Assembly: GCF_006440735.1 (NCBI RefSeq)
Contig: NZ_VFUA01000043.1
Coordinates: 1-47,723, forward strand
Direction: 5' to 3'
Length of the DNA stretch: 47,723 nucleotides
Origin: Mesorhizobium sp. B2-7-1
Lineage (GTDB): Bacteria; Pseudomonadota; Alphaproteobacteria; Rhizobiales; Rhizobiaceae
Shown: positions 31,261-39,280 of the stretch, one piece after another
Numbering within the stretch: position 1 is the stretch's first letter
Layout of the letters: every line of letters starts with the position of its first letter
Position numbers and translations under genes: made by a program
The notes under the pieces: model-generated
Database searches by the model: none
Told to the model about the DNA's origin: nothing
The model's input: only the letters and a program-made list of their open reading frames with translations

Positions 31261-32409
31261 TCAATCGGCCTTCGCCGGGTTTGCCGCCGCCAGCCATTCC
31301 TCGCGGACTATCGCATCGGTCTCGGTCTTCGAGGCCGTGGCGGCAAGATCGCCAAATTCGCGATCCGGGAGCAGTCGCGACAGGGCCCAGATTGCCGCAC
31401 CCCGCACCAGCGGCGCGGCGTCGCCGAGCAGGCGGCGCGCGATCGGCGCCAGCGACGCGTCGCCCGAATTGCCGGCGGCGATCAGCACATTGCGGATGAA
31501 ACGGTCGCGGCCGATGCGCTTGACCGGCGAGCCCGAGAAGAAAGCGCGAAACGCCGCATCGTCGAGGGCGAGCAACTCCGAAAGCTTCGGCTCGCGCAGG
31601 TCGGCGCGCGCGGCAAGCTTCGCCTCCGAGGCGGCGCTGGCGAACTTGTTCCACGGACAGGCGGCCAGGCAATCGTCGCAGCCATAGATGCGGTTGCCGA
31701 TCTTGTCGCGGAACTCGCGCGGGATCGGCCCCTTGTTCTCGATGGTGAGATAGGAAATGCACCGCCGCGCGTCGAGCCGGTAGGGCGCGGGGAAAGCGTC
31801 GGTCGGGCAGGCGTCGAGGCAGGCACGGCAAGAGCCGCAATGGTCGATCTCGGCCTTGTCCGGCTCAAGCTCCGCCGTGGTGAAGATCGTGCCGAGGAAC
31901 AGCCACGAGCCATGCGCGCGGCTGACCAGGTTGGTGTGCTTGCCCTGCCAGCCGAGCCCCGCCGCTTCCGCCAGCGGCTTCTCCATCACGGGCGCGGTAT
32001 CGACGAACACTTTCACGTCGCCGCCCGCCTTCGCCACGATCTTGCCGGCGATCTCCTTCAGCCGGCCCTTCATCACGTCGTGATAGTCGCGGTTTTGCGC
32101 ATAGACCGAGATCGCGCCGCGGTCGGGCTTTGCGAGGACATCGCGCGGATCGCGGTCCGGACCGTAATTCATGGCCAACACGACGACCGAACGCACCTCC
32201 GGCCACAGCGTCGATGGCTCGGCCCGGCGCTCGAGCGTCTCGGCGATCCACGCCATCGAGCCGTGAAAACCGTCGGCGACGAATTCGGCGAGCCTTGCCG
32301 GCGCCAGCGGGATCGCGTCCGGCCGGGTCACGGCGACCGCCTCGAAGCCGGCGCGGCGCGCCTCCGCGTCGATCAGCGCGCGTAAGGTTTCAGAAGTCGA
32401 GGTCCGCAT
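31261..32409 (-). CDS. queG: Epoxyqueuosine reductase
   Basis: Performs the last step of queuosine synthesis in tRNA, reducing epoxyqueuosine with cobalamin and two [4Fe-4S] clusters. The 382 residues show VVLAMNYGPDRDP, HTNLVSRAHGSWLFLGTI, and the ferredoxin motifs CGSCRACLDACPTDAF and GCDDCLAACPWN with an extra Cys (RRCISYLTIENKG). A HEAT-like C-terminus follows (LLGDAAPLVRGAAIWALSRL). It overlaps the GST-like gene upstream by 20 bases, indicating cotranscription. There are no other queuosine genes in the window. Confidence 0.95.
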   Translation of the reverse strand: MRTSTSETLRALIDAEARRAGFEAVAVTRPDAIPLAPARLAEFVADGFHGSMAWIAETLERRAEPSTLWPEVRSVVVLAMNYGPDRDPRDVLAKPDRGAISVYAQNRDYHDVMKGRLKEIAGKIVAKAGGDVKVFVDTAPVMEKPLAEAAGLGWQGKHTNLVSRAHGSWLFLGTIFTTAELEPDKAEIDHCGSCRACLDACPTDAFPAPYRLDARRCISYLTIENKGPIPREFRDKIGNRIYGCDDCLAACPWNKFASAASEAKLAARADLREPKLSELLALDDAAFRAFFSGSPVKRIGRDRFIRNVLIAAGNSGDASLAPIARRLLGDAAPLVRGAAIWALSRLLPDREFGDLAATASKTETDAIVREEWLAAANPAKAD

Positions 32410-33082
32410 AATGCGATACCGGCGACAGGCCGCGCACCCGGTCGGAAAGCAGCGGCCGGAACGACGGCCGCGATTTCACCCGCGTGTACCATTCGCGCGC
32501 GGCGGCATGCTCGCGCCAGTCGATTTCGCCCAGATAGTCGAGCACCGAAAGCGTCGCCGCCGCGGCGAGGTCGGCATAGGTCACCTTGTTGCCGGCCAGC
32601 CAATGCCGGGTGCCGGCGAGCCAGTTGGTATATTTCATGTGCTGGCGGATGTTGGCGCGCGCGGCGCGGATCGCCGCCGAATCCGGCGAGCCGCCGCCGG
32701 CCGTCTCCGGCATCACCGGCTTGAGCACGCGCTCGCGCACCAGATGCCGGGTGACCTCGCTTTCGGCCTTGCTCAGATACCAGTCGGTCAGCCGACGGAT
32801 TTCGGCGCGCTGCATCGGGTCCTCGGCGAACAGCCGCTTGTCGCGCTTGAGCACCCCGCGCGTCTCGTCGAGATATTCGGCGATCACCATGGCGCCGACG
32901 ATCGGCACGTCGCCCTCGGCGAGCAGAATCGGCAGCGTGCCGGCCGGGTTCAGCGCCAGGAACTCCTTGCGCCGCGTCCACGGCTTTTCCTCGATCAGCG
33001 CCAGCTCCTCGCCATACTCGCCGAAGGCGAGGCGGACGAACCGGCAGGTGGCGAACATGGGATGATGGAAAAGCGTCAGCAT
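32390..33082 (-). CDS. Glutathione-S-transferase-fold protein, probable FzlA
   Basis: The 230 residues have a GST N-domain (LTLFHHPMFATCRFVRLAFG; NPAGTLPILL with cis-Pro) and helical C-domain (WLAGNKVTYADLAAAATLSV). The C-terminal end VKSRPSFRPLLSDRVRGLSP, then HYADLDF, resembles the conserved tail of the alphaproteobacterial FtsZ-binding protein FzlA, which works in cell division rather than in detoxification. This match is from memory and needs an alignment, so the gene symbol is left blank. It overlaps queG. If it is FzlA, it acts at the midcell Z-ring and should be essential or nearly so. Confidence 0.8.
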   Translation of the reverse strand: MLTLFHHPMFATCRFVRLAFGEYGEELALIEEKPWTRRKEFLALNPAGTLPILLAEGDVPIVGAMVIAEYLDETRGVLKRDKRLFAEDPMQRAEIRRLTDWYLSKAESEVTRHLVRERVLKPVMPETAGGGSPDSAAIRAARANIRQHMKYTNWLAGTRHWLAGNKVTYADLAAAATLSVLDYLGEIDWREHAAAREWYTRVKSRPSFRPLLSDRVRGLSPVSHYADLDF

Positions 33083-33242
33083 GGTTCCGCGATGATAGGG
33101 CGCACTGGCGAATCGATGTCAGCGCCGGTAAGTCTTGGCGGCCCGTCATGCGGCCGTCACGGTGCTGCGACCTATAGGGGGACTTCCGCGCCGTGACAAG
33201 CAAGCCGTTGTCCCCAGCCGTCCCCGAAATCCTGAGGTTGCC

Positions 33243-34049
33243 ATGGAAAGCCAGACCATCGTCGAAGCGCTGCTGCTTGGGCTTTTGGAGGGGCTGACCG
33301 AGTTCATCCCGGTGTCCTCGACCGGCCACATTCTGCTCGCCGGCCATTTCCTCGGCTTCCATTCCACCGGCAAGGCCTTCGAGATCCTGATCCAGCTCGG
33401 CGCGATCCTGGCCATTTTGAGCGTCTATTTCAGCAAGCTCTGGCAGATGCTGATCAAGCTTCCCACCGACCCGCAGACCCGGCATTTCGTCATCGGCATC
33501 CTGATTGCCTTCCTGCCGGCGGCGGTCATCGGCGCGCTGGCGCATGATTTCATCAAGACCATCCTGTTCGAATCGCCCAGGCTGATCTGCATCATGCTGA
33601 TCATCGGCGGCGTGGTCCTGCTCGTCGTCGACCGCATCAACTTCAAGCCGGTGCATCACGATGTCGAGCGCTTCCCGTTGGGCGTTTACCTGAAGATCGG
33701 CCTGTTCCAGTGCCTGTCGCTGATCCCCGGCACCTCGCGCTCCGGCTCGACCATCGTCGGCGCGCTGCTGATGGGCGTCGACAAGCGCGCGGCGGCCGAA
33801 TTCTCCTTCTTCCTCGCCATGCCCACCATGGTCGGCGCCTTCGCCTTCGACCTTTTCAAGAACCGCAACGTGCTGACCTCGGCCGACCTGCCGATCATCG
33901 CCGTCGGCTTCATCGCCGCCTTCGTCACCGCGCTGATCGTGGTGCGCTTCCTGCTCGATTACGTCTCGCGCAACGGCTATTCGCTGTTCGGCTGGTGGCG
34001 GCTTGTGGTGGGTATCGTCGGGCTGGTGGCGCTTATGGTTTGGGGGTGA
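33243..34049 (+). CDS. uppP: Undecaprenyl-diphosphatase (bacitracin resistance)
   Basis: An inner-membrane enzyme that removes a phosphate from undecaprenyl pyrophosphate, recycling the lipid carrier for peptidoglycan and O-antigen. The 268 residues are mostly hydrophobic helices, with the signatures LLEGLTEFIPVSSTGHILLA (residues 13-32) and PGTSRSGSTIVGAL. Both motifs have the catalytic Glu and Arg. The ATG at 33243 gives the usual N-terminus. The upstream open frame is not conserved in style. It is divergent from the FzlA-like gene by 160 bases. Confidence 0.95.
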   Translation: MESQTIVEALLLGLLEGLTEFIPVSSTGHILLAGHFLGFHSTGKAFEILIQLGAILAILSVYFSKLWQMLIKLPTDPQTRHFVIGILIAFLPAAVIGALAHDFIKTILFESPRLICIMLIIGGVVLLVVDRINFKPVHHDVERFPLGVYLKIGLFQCLSLIPGTSRSGSTIVGALLMGVDKRAAAEFSFFLAMPTMVGAFAFDLFKNRNVLTSADLPIIAVGFIAAFVTALIVVRFLLDYVSRNGYSLFGWWRLVVGIVGLVALMVWG

Positions 34050-34075
34050 GTTGAGGCGACTCACCAACGCGCCTT

Positions 34076-34286
34076 CGTCATCCACGGGCGGAGCAAGGAG
34101 CGAAGCGACGCGCGCAGACCCGAGGATCCATGCCGTGACGCAGCCCATAGAATGCGGCGGCCGCAATAACTTTGGCGCGACGCTCTTTGATCCAGATTCT
34201 GCACGGTGGCAACGCGTCTAAGTCACGGCATGGATCCTCGGGTCTGCGCGACGTCGCTTCGCGACTGCTCCACCCTAGGATGACGA
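34076..34286. repeat. Family A palindromic element, two long arms, longest copy
   Basis: Outer ends are CGTCATCCACGGGCGGAGC and CCTAGGATGACGA. Inner GATCCATGCCGTGAC and GTCACGGCATGGATC boxes are perfect complements. It fills the gap between uppP and yraN. Confidence 0.85.
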
Positions 34287-34296
34287 ACGGAGGGGT

Positions 34297-34674
34297 TCAA
34301 TTCCTCCCATAAAACGCGTTCTCGACATGCACCGGCCAGCGCCAGGGCAGCACCGCCACCATGTCGAAACGCATCGAAAGCCGCCCGTAGTCAGGTTGTC
34401 GCGACAGCCACAAATCCGCGGCGCCCTCGATGCGGCGCTCCGATTCACGGCCGATCGCTTCCATTGCCTCGATCAGCGTGCGGCGCGCCTTGACCTCGAC
34501 GAACAGCACGAGGTCGCCGCGTCTTGCGATCAGGTCGATCTCGCCGAGCCTGGTGCGGTGGCGGCGGGCGAGGATGCGATAGCCCTTCAGCATCAGCGCC
34601 AGCGCCGCCAGCCATTCGCCGCGATGACCGCGCCGATAGGCTTTGCGGCGATGGCCGGCCGAACGCTCAGCCAT
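34297..34674 (-). CDS. yraN: YraN / UPF0102 family nuclease-fold protein
   Basis: A 125-residue protein with a restriction-endonuclease-like fold and no assigned substrate. The active-site pattern is visible as GEIDLIARRGDLVLFVEVKAR, i.e. E, D and the E-x-K triad, preceded by GEWLAALALMLKGYRILARR. In many bacteria yraN sits beside rsmI, as here. In this genome the two are separated by a family B repeat at 34689-34730. It is on the same strand, downstream of rsmI, and could be cotranscribed despite the repeat. Confidence 0.9.
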   Translation of the reverse strand: MAERSAGHRRKAYRRGHRGEWLAALALMLKGYRILARRHRTRLGEIDLIARRGDLVLFVEVKARRTLIEAMEAIGRESERRIEGAADLWLSRQPDYGRLSMRFDMVAVLPWRWPVHVENAFYGRN

Positions 34675-34688
34675 CTTTTTGTTTGACT

Positions 34689-34730
34689 ATGATCTTTTCC
34701 AAAAACCGGGTTCCACTTTTTGGGATCATG
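34689..34730. repeat. Family B palindrome running into the rsmI end
   Basis: ATGATC (34689-34694) pairs with GATCAT (34724-34729) around CAAAAACCGGGTTCCACTTT. It is the 14431 subtype in inverse orientation. Its right arm includes the rsmI stop codon (34726-34728). Confidence 0.8.
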
Positions 34731-35616
34731 GTCTGTCCTTCAGCTCCAGGAGCCGCCGGTAGAGCGCCTGCTTCTGGCCGCCGGTCATCTTCGCCGCTTC
34801 CGCCGCCGCCTTGGAGGCCGGCATTTCGGTGGCAAGCGACAAGAGCAGCCGGTCGATATCCGCCGGCTGGTCCTCCGCCGCTTCGGGCGGGCCGACGCAG
34901 ATGACGATCTCGCCCTTCGGCGTGTCGGCCGCCGCATAATGGTCGGCCAGCTCGGAGAGCGTTCCGGTCCGCATCTCCTCGAAGGTCTTGGTCAGCTCGC
35001 GGCCGATCGCGGCTTTCCGGGCGCCGCCCAGCGCCTCGACCATGGCGCCGAGCGTCTCGGCCAGCCGCCGCGGCGATTCGAAGAAGATCAGCGTCGCCGG
35101 CACCGCCTTGAACGTTTCCAGCTTGGTCAGCCGCTGCCCGGTCTTCACGGGCAGGAAACCGGCGAACAGGAAGGCATCGGACGGCAGGCCCGACGCCGTC
35201 AGCGCGGCGAGTGCTGCCGAGGGCCCCGGGATCGGCACGATGCGTATGCCGCGCTCCAGCGCCTCGCCGACCAGCCGGTAGCCGGGATCGGAGACCAGCG
35301 GCGTGCCGGCGTCCGAAATCAGCGCCACGCTCTGCCCGGCCGCCAGCGCCTCGATCAGCTTTGGCCCGGCCTCGCTCGCATTGTGCTCGTGATAGGCGGT
35401 GGTGCGCCGCCGGATACCGTAGCGTTCGAGCAGCACGCGCGACACGCGCGTGTCCTCGCAGGCGACGATGTCGGCGGCGGCAAGCGTCTCCAGCGCGCGC
35501 AATGTGACGTCGGCCAGATTGCCGATTGGCGTCGCCACCAGATAGAGCGCCGGCTGAAGCGGCCGCGCCGGAATCTCCGTCTGCCCAATCACATAGCTGC
35601 GTTTGTCGCCGGTCAC
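34726..35616 (-). CDS. rsmI: 16S rRNA (cytidine-1402-2'-O)-methyltransferase
   Basis: Methylates the 2'-hydroxyl of C1402 in 16S rRNA with SAM. The 296 residues have the tetrapyrrole-methylase fold: LYLVATPIGNLADVTLRALE, ACEDTRVSRVLLERY, VALISDAGTPLVSDPGY and PIPGPSAALAALTASGLP. I place the start at GTG 35616, with GAGGGG 6 bases upstream. The frame opens 29 codons earlier, but that part is translated from a family B repeat and is not protein-like. The stop TGA lies within another family B arm at the other end. No key motif is missing. Confidence 0.93.
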   Translation of the reverse strand: MTGDKRSYVIGQTEIPARPLQPALYLVATPIGNLADVTLRALETLAAADIVACEDTRVSRVLLERYGIRRRTTAYHEHNASEAGPKLIEALAAGQSVALISDAGTPLVSDPGYRLVGEALERGIRIVPIPGPSAALAALTASGLPSDAFLFAGFLPVKTGQRLTKLETFKAVPATLIFFESPRRLAETLGAMVEALGGARKAAIGRELTKTFEEMRTGTLSELADHYAAADTPKGEIVICVGPPEAAEDQPADIDRLLLSLATEMPASKAAAEAAKMTGGQKQALYRRLLELKDRP

Positions 35617-35635
35617 CGATTGCCCCTCATTCCGA

Positions 35636-35679
35636 GCAATTCCAGGAAAAGTGTGTCGTGGTTTTCCGTCCGGAATTGC
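35636..35679. repeat. Family B palindrome (GCAATTCC type), single module
   Basis: GCAATTCCAG and CCGGAATTGC arms around AAAAGTGTGTCGTGGTTTTC. Unlike the copies at 9317 and 17142 it lacks the second module. Confidence 0.82.
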
Positions 35680-35830
35680 GAAAGAATTAAGTCTGTTTCG
35701 CATGGCGAAGGCCCCGTTGCAAAACGTGAGGTCGAGTCAAGCAAACCGCCATGCCTTTGCCACAGTGCGGAACGAAACCGGCAACGGCGAATTTAACCCC
35801 TGATTCCCCGGGAGGAGGCAGGACCGGACG

Positions 35831-36019
35831 ATGCCCAATCGCTTCGACATCTTCATCAGCCGACTTGAAAGCAAAACCGCCCGCGAGGGCATGCCCCCAC
35901 ATCCGATCGCCGAGCAGCACGGTGCGCGCCGCGACAAGGGCGACCAGAAGCAGGTCCGCCATGGCGAAGCGCATGGCGAGAAGACCCGCGGCAAGCATCG
36001 CCAGAAGCACGACGCCTAG
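35831..36019 (+). CDS. Small basic protein, unknown
   Basis: The 62 residues are rich in Arg, Lys, His and Gln, especially in the second half (KGDQKQVRHGEAHGEKTRGK). They have no hydrophobic helix or Cys. GGGAGGAGG lies about 14 bases before the ATG, a rather long spacing. I do not recognise it. The charged low-complexity tail could bind nucleic acid, or the ORF could be spurious. It lies between two repeats with nothing else in the gap. Confidence 0.45.
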   Translation: MPNRFDIFISRLESKTAREGMPPHPIAEQHGARRDKGDQKQVRHGEAHGEKTRGKHRQKHDA

Positions 36020-36052
36020 AGCGTTGTAAGTGAGCGCAGGCCGCTCCCACTT

Positions 36053-36208
36053 CGTCATTCCAGGGCGAAGCAAGGAGCGAAGCGACGCGCGCAGCCCCTG
36101 GAATCCATGCTGTTACATCGAAGCTCCGCCAGCGGTGCGGAACTCCGCACCGCCGCGCCCTTCGCACAGGTCACGGCATGGATGCTCGGGCAAGCCCGAG
36201 AACGACGA
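36053..36208. repeat. Family A element with one long and one short arm
   Basis: The left arm is the long type (CGTCATTCCAGGGCGAAGC ... CCCCTGGAATCCATGC). The right is the short type (GTCACGGCATGGATGCTCGG ... GCCCGAGAACGACGA). It is a second hybrid copy, like that at 3816. Confidence 0.8.
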
Positions 36209-36231
36209 ACGCGCTGGAAAGCGCCGCATCT

Positions 36232-36552
36232 TCAGAGGTATCTGCCGACCCTCACCTCCAGCAGACGAACCAGCTCCGGGTCCATGGACTCATAGTCGTC
36301 CGGAATATCCAGGCAGATCACCCTGGCGCCTTTCAGGCTTGACCGGAACTTCTTCTGCAATTTGGCGCGGTGCGCCTTTTCCATGACGAAGATGATGTCG
36401 GCCCAGGCGACCAGTTCAGGCGTCAGCGGGTTGTCGGCGTCGTGATTGGTGCCGGCCGATTCGACCTCGATGTCGCGGCGCCCGGAAAACACCTGCTCGG
36501 CGGTGGGGCTGCGCAACCGGTTCTGGCTGCAGACGAAAAGGACGTTCCTCAA
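36232..36552 (-). CDS. Mini low-molecular-weight protein-tyrosine-phosphatase-like protein
   Basis: The 106 residues are shorter than classical LMW-PTPs (about 155), but the phosphate loop CSQNRLRS fits Cx5R[ST] at residues 8-15. DIPDDYESMD near the end may provide the general acid. It belongs to the predicted short tyrosine phosphatase group. The only usable starts are TTG at 36552 or CTG at 36561, since an in-frame TAG stands at 36570-36568. No ribosome site is clear, so its N-terminus or start codon may be damaged. It follows an A+T-rich gene by 36 bases on the same strand. Confidence 0.8.
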   Translation of the reverse strand: MRNVLFVCSQNRLRSPTAEQVFSGRRDIEVESAGTNHDADNPLTPELVAWADIIFVMEKAHRAKLQKKFRSSLKGARVICLDIPDDYESMDPELVRLLEVRVGRYL

Positions 36553-36588
36553 AGCTGGCAGACATTCCTATGGACGGGGAAACTGGCG

Positions 36589-36909
36589 TTACTCGTCCAT
36601 AATCTCGCGTATTGATTTCGCAACCGGTATGTACTGATCCAGAGTAAGTCCGTTCAAGTCGAATTCTATCGAGTCGTCTTTCGCGATTGCCCTTAAATTT
36701 ATACCGACATAGGTCATGAAGTTACGCACGACGTCAAACTCGCTCAAGCCCGATGTTTTATGCTTCTTCGATTTCTGGTTTCTGACGAACACGATCACTG
36801 CTTCATAGAGGTCGGGATCCTCGCGGGATTTCGAAATTTCGGTCAATCCGAACTCAAAAACATCATCCGTGTTCAAAGTTCGCAGCGTCTCATGGATCAG
36901 GAACTTCAT
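36589..36909 (-). CDS. Unknown protein in an A+T-rich patch
   Basis: I do not recognise this 106-residue acidic protein. It has no membrane helix, Cys or signal peptide. Segments include VFEFGLTEISKSREDPDLYE, a lysine-rich RNQKSKKHKTSG and LTLDQYIPVAKSIREIMDE. By count, bases 36661-36720 are 24/60 G+C, against 46/60 at 37081-37140 in hemW, so the gene looks imported. GGAA lies 6 bases before the ATG at 36909. An ATG at 36930 is an alternative start. It probably forms an operon with the phosphatase downstream. Confidence 0.7.
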   Translation of the reverse strand: MKFLIHETLRTLNTDDVFEFGLTEISKSREDPDLYEAVIVFVRNQKSKKHKTSGLSEFDVVRNFMTYVGINLRAIAKDDSIEFDLNGLTLDQYIPVAKSIREIMDE

Positions 36910-37004
36910 TGCAGGTTCCATTGGATGCATGGAAATGGCATTCGGCCAGGTGAGCCAAATTCTAACATCATCACACAGACCGACAAATCAGTTGGCTGCT
37001 GGCT

Positions 37005-38177
37005 CTACCTTGCCAGATCGGCGACGACGGCATCGAGCACGATCATGCCGGCGGTCGTGGCGCGCAGCCGGGCGTTGCCGACCGGCGCCACCAGCCCTTC
37101 CTCCTGCAGCACCGAGAGCCGCGCGCTGGACAGGCCGCGCCCCGACAGCGCCTCGTAGCGCTGCAGGTCGATGCCTTCGGCAAGCCGCAACCCCATCAGC
37201 AGGAACTCATCCGCTTCCTCGGCGCGCGTGAGAATCTCGCCGCCGGTGACGCCATGGCCCTTGGCCTCGACAAGGTTGGCCCAGGTCTCCGGCATCCTTT
37301 CCGCTATCGTCACCGTGCGGCGGCCGCTCTCGACGAAACGGCCATGCGCGCCTGGGCCGACGCCGATATATTCGCCGTAGCGCCAATAGGTGAGATTGTG
37401 CCGGCTCTCGGCGCCCGGCCGGGCGTGGTTGGAAATCTCATAGGCCGGCAGTCCATGCGCTGTCGTCACCGCTTGCGTCAGCGCATAGAGGTCGGCGGCG
37501 TGGTCGTTGTCGGGCAGCGTGAACTTGCGCGCCGCGTAAAGCGCATGGAAGGGCGTGCCCTCCTCGATGGTGAGCTGGTAGAGCGACAGGTGGTCGACGG
37601 CATAGCCGATCGCCTGCTCCAGCTCCGCGCCCCATTCCTCCGGCGTCTGGCCGGGCCGCGCATAGATGAGGTCGAAGGACAGCCGCGGAAAGATTTCGCG
37701 CGCCAGCCCGATTGCCAGCAGCGCCTCCTCGACATTGTGCAGCCGGCCGAGGAAGCGCAGGTCCTTGTCGTTCAGCGCCTGCACGCCGAGCGAGACGCGG
37801 TTGACCCCGGCGGCGCGATAGCCGCGGAAACGCTCGGCCTCGACCGAGGACGGATTGGCTTCCAGCGTCACCTCGATGCCGTCCGGCACCGTCCAGTTCT
37901 TCGCCACCGCCTCCAGCACGGCGCCCACCGTTTCCGGCTTCATCAGCGACGGCGTGCCGCCGCCGAGGAAGATGCTGGTCACCTCGCGCGGCCCGGTGCG
38001 GTCGCGCATGGTCGCAAGCTCCGTCTCGAAGGCGCGCGCGAAACGCTCCTGGTCGACCGGCTGGTGGCGGACATGGCTGTTGAAGTCGCAGTAAGGGCAC
38101 TTGGCCGCGCAGAACGGCCAGTGGATGTAGACGCCGAAGCCGGGGGTCCGGTCGAGCGGTATCGTAACCGCGCTCAT
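37005..38177 (-). CDS. hemW: Radical SAM heme chaperone HemW
   Basis: Once called an oxygen-independent coproporphyrinogen oxidase homologue. HemW binds heme and inserts it into target proteins. The 390 residues start with VYIHWPFCAAKCPYCDFNSH, the CxxxCxxC [4Fe-4S] motif. They continue with TSIFLGGGTPSLM, VTLEANPSS, NRVSLGVQALND and the C-terminal HemN-like domain (LMGLRLAEGIDL). The extra N-terminal Cys of true HemN is absent, supporting HemW. It overlaps rdgB by four bases (ATGA), a pairing that is conserved in many bacteria. Confidence 0.94.
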   Translation of the reverse strand: MSAVTIPLDRTPGFGVYIHWPFCAAKCPYCDFNSHVRHQPVDQERFARAFETELATMRDRTGPREVTSIFLGGGTPSLMKPETVGAVLEAVAKNWTVPDGIEVTLEANPSSVEAERFRGYRAAGVNRVSLGVQALNDKDLRFLGRLHNVEEALLAIGLAREIFPRLSFDLIYARPGQTPEEWGAELEQAIGYAVDHLSLYQLTIEEGTPFHALYAARKFTLPDNDHAADLYALTQAVTTAHGLPAYEISNHARPGAESRHNLTYWRYGEYIGVGPGAHGRFVESGRRTVTIAERMPETWANLVEAKGHGVTGGEILTRAEEADEFLLMGLRLAEGIDLQRYEALSGRGLSSARLSVLQEEGLVAPVGNARLRATTAGMIVLDAVVADLAR

Positions 38178-38866
38178 GCCGATCCTAATCTGGCCAAGTC
38201 GAGGTGTGCCAAATCCAATCTCGCTTGCGCGAATTTCTGGAAGGCGCGGGCGCGGTGCGAAAGCGCCGTCGCCTGGCCGGGCTTCCAGCCATGCTTTTCT
38301 TCCGCGCTCATCTCGCCGAAGGTCTTGTCGAAGCCGTTGGGCAGAAACACCGGATCATAGCCGAAACCCAGCGTGCCGCGCGGTGGCCACACCAGCCTGC
38401 CTTCGGCCTCGCCGCGATAATATTCAGCCTCGCCGTCCGGAAAGGCCAGGCAGATGACGGCGACGAAGCGGCCGCTGCGCTGCGAAGGCTCGGTCGCGCC
38501 GGCTTCCTGCAAGGCTGTTTCCGTCTTCTGCATGGCCATGCCGAAATCGCGTGACCCGTCCGGCGTTTCAGCCCAATTGGCGGTATAGACGCCCGGCGCG
38601 CCGTCGAGCGCGTCGACGCAGAGTCCGGAATCGTCCGACAGCGCCGGCAGGCCGGTGGCCTTGGCCGCGGCGTATGCCTTGATATAGGCATTCTCCTCGA
38701 AGGTGGTGCCGGTCTCGTCCGGCTCGGGCAGGCCGTATTCCTTGGCCGATTTCGCCTCGAAGCCGAACGGGCCCATCAAATCGGCGAATTCGCGCAGCTT
38801 GCCTTCATTATGGCTGGCGACGACGATCTTCTTTCCCCCAAGGGAATGAAAAGTTTGGGAATGCAT
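38174..38866 (-). CDS. rdgB: Non-canonical purine NTP pyrophosphatase (ITPase, RdgB/HAM1)
   Basis: Removes dITP, dITP-like and XTP from the nucleotide pool. The 230 residues show IVVASHNEGKLREF at the N-terminus, LPALSDDSGLCVDALDGAPG with the catalytic Asp, GFGYDPVFLPNGFDKTFGEM and LSHRARAF at the C-terminus. A short Ala/Leu/Asp-rich tail (LDLAHLDLARLGSA) follows, which looks like a small repeat. ATG 38866 overlaps the VOC gene stop (TGATG). The frame upstream is a shadow of VOC. VOC, rdgB and hemW form one tight unit. Confidence 0.94.
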   Translation of the reverse strand: MHSQTFHSLGGKKIVVASHNEGKLREFADLMGPFGFEAKSAKEYGLPEPDETGTTFEENAYIKAYAAAKATGLPALSDDSGLCVDALDGAPGVYTANWAETPDGSRDFGMAMQKTETALQEAGATEPSQRSGRFVAVICLAFPDGEAEYYRGEAEGRLVWPPRGTLGFGYDPVFLPNGFDKTFGEMSAEEKHGWKPGQATALSHRARAFQKFAQARLDLAHLDLARLGSA

Positions 38867-39276
38867 CAAAAACCCCAGATCCTTGGCTCGGCAAACTCGA
38901 TCGAATTGCCCGACGGGTCGCGGATATAGATCGAATGCCCACCCTGCGGCCACTCGAAATCGCTTTCGATGGCGATGTTCCTGGCCGCGAGATGCTTGCG
39001 CCACGCGGCGATTTCATCGGCGGTTGCGGCGAAACAGAGATGCCCCTCGCCGGCGGTGCCGTGCGGTGGCACTTTCAGCCTGGCGTCGGGCGCCGGCGGG
39101 ATTTTCGTCGCCTCCGCGTTGAACAGAAGCAGCACGCCATTGCCGCAGCGGAAGAAGACGTGGCGGCCTTCGACCTTGCCCAGCGCCTCGAGGCCGATGA
39201 TGTCGCGGTAGAAGGCTTCGGCGGCGTGCAAGTCGGTGACGTAGAGGGCGGATTCCAAAATTCCCGAGGGAGTCAC
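38866..39276 (-). CDS. VOC / glyoxalase-bleomycin-resistance family protein
   Basis: A 136-residue two-module metal-dependent VOC protein. It has LESALYVTDLHAAEAFYRDI at the start, FFRCGNGVLLLF, GHLCFAA with a probable metal His, and SIYIRDPSGNSIEFAEPRIW with the C-terminal Glu ligand. The substrate is unknown: glyoxalase-, fosfomycin- and dioxygenase-like members share this fold. It opens the coupled VOC-rdgB-hemW unit. A family C repeat separates it from rph upstream. Confidence 0.88.
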   Translation of the reverse strand: MTPSGILESALYVTDLHAAEAFYRDIIGLEALGKVEGRHVFFRCGNGVLLLFNAEATKIPPAPDARLKVPPHGTAGEGHLCFAATADEIAAWRKHLAARNIAIESDFEWPQGGHSIYIRDPSGNSIEFAEPRIWGF

Positions 39277-39280
39277 GAGG

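Noticed and set aside
35617..35703. 29-residue N-terminal extension of RsmI
   Set aside because: It is translated from a family B repeat. GTG 35616 with GAGGGG upstream gives the family N-terminus.
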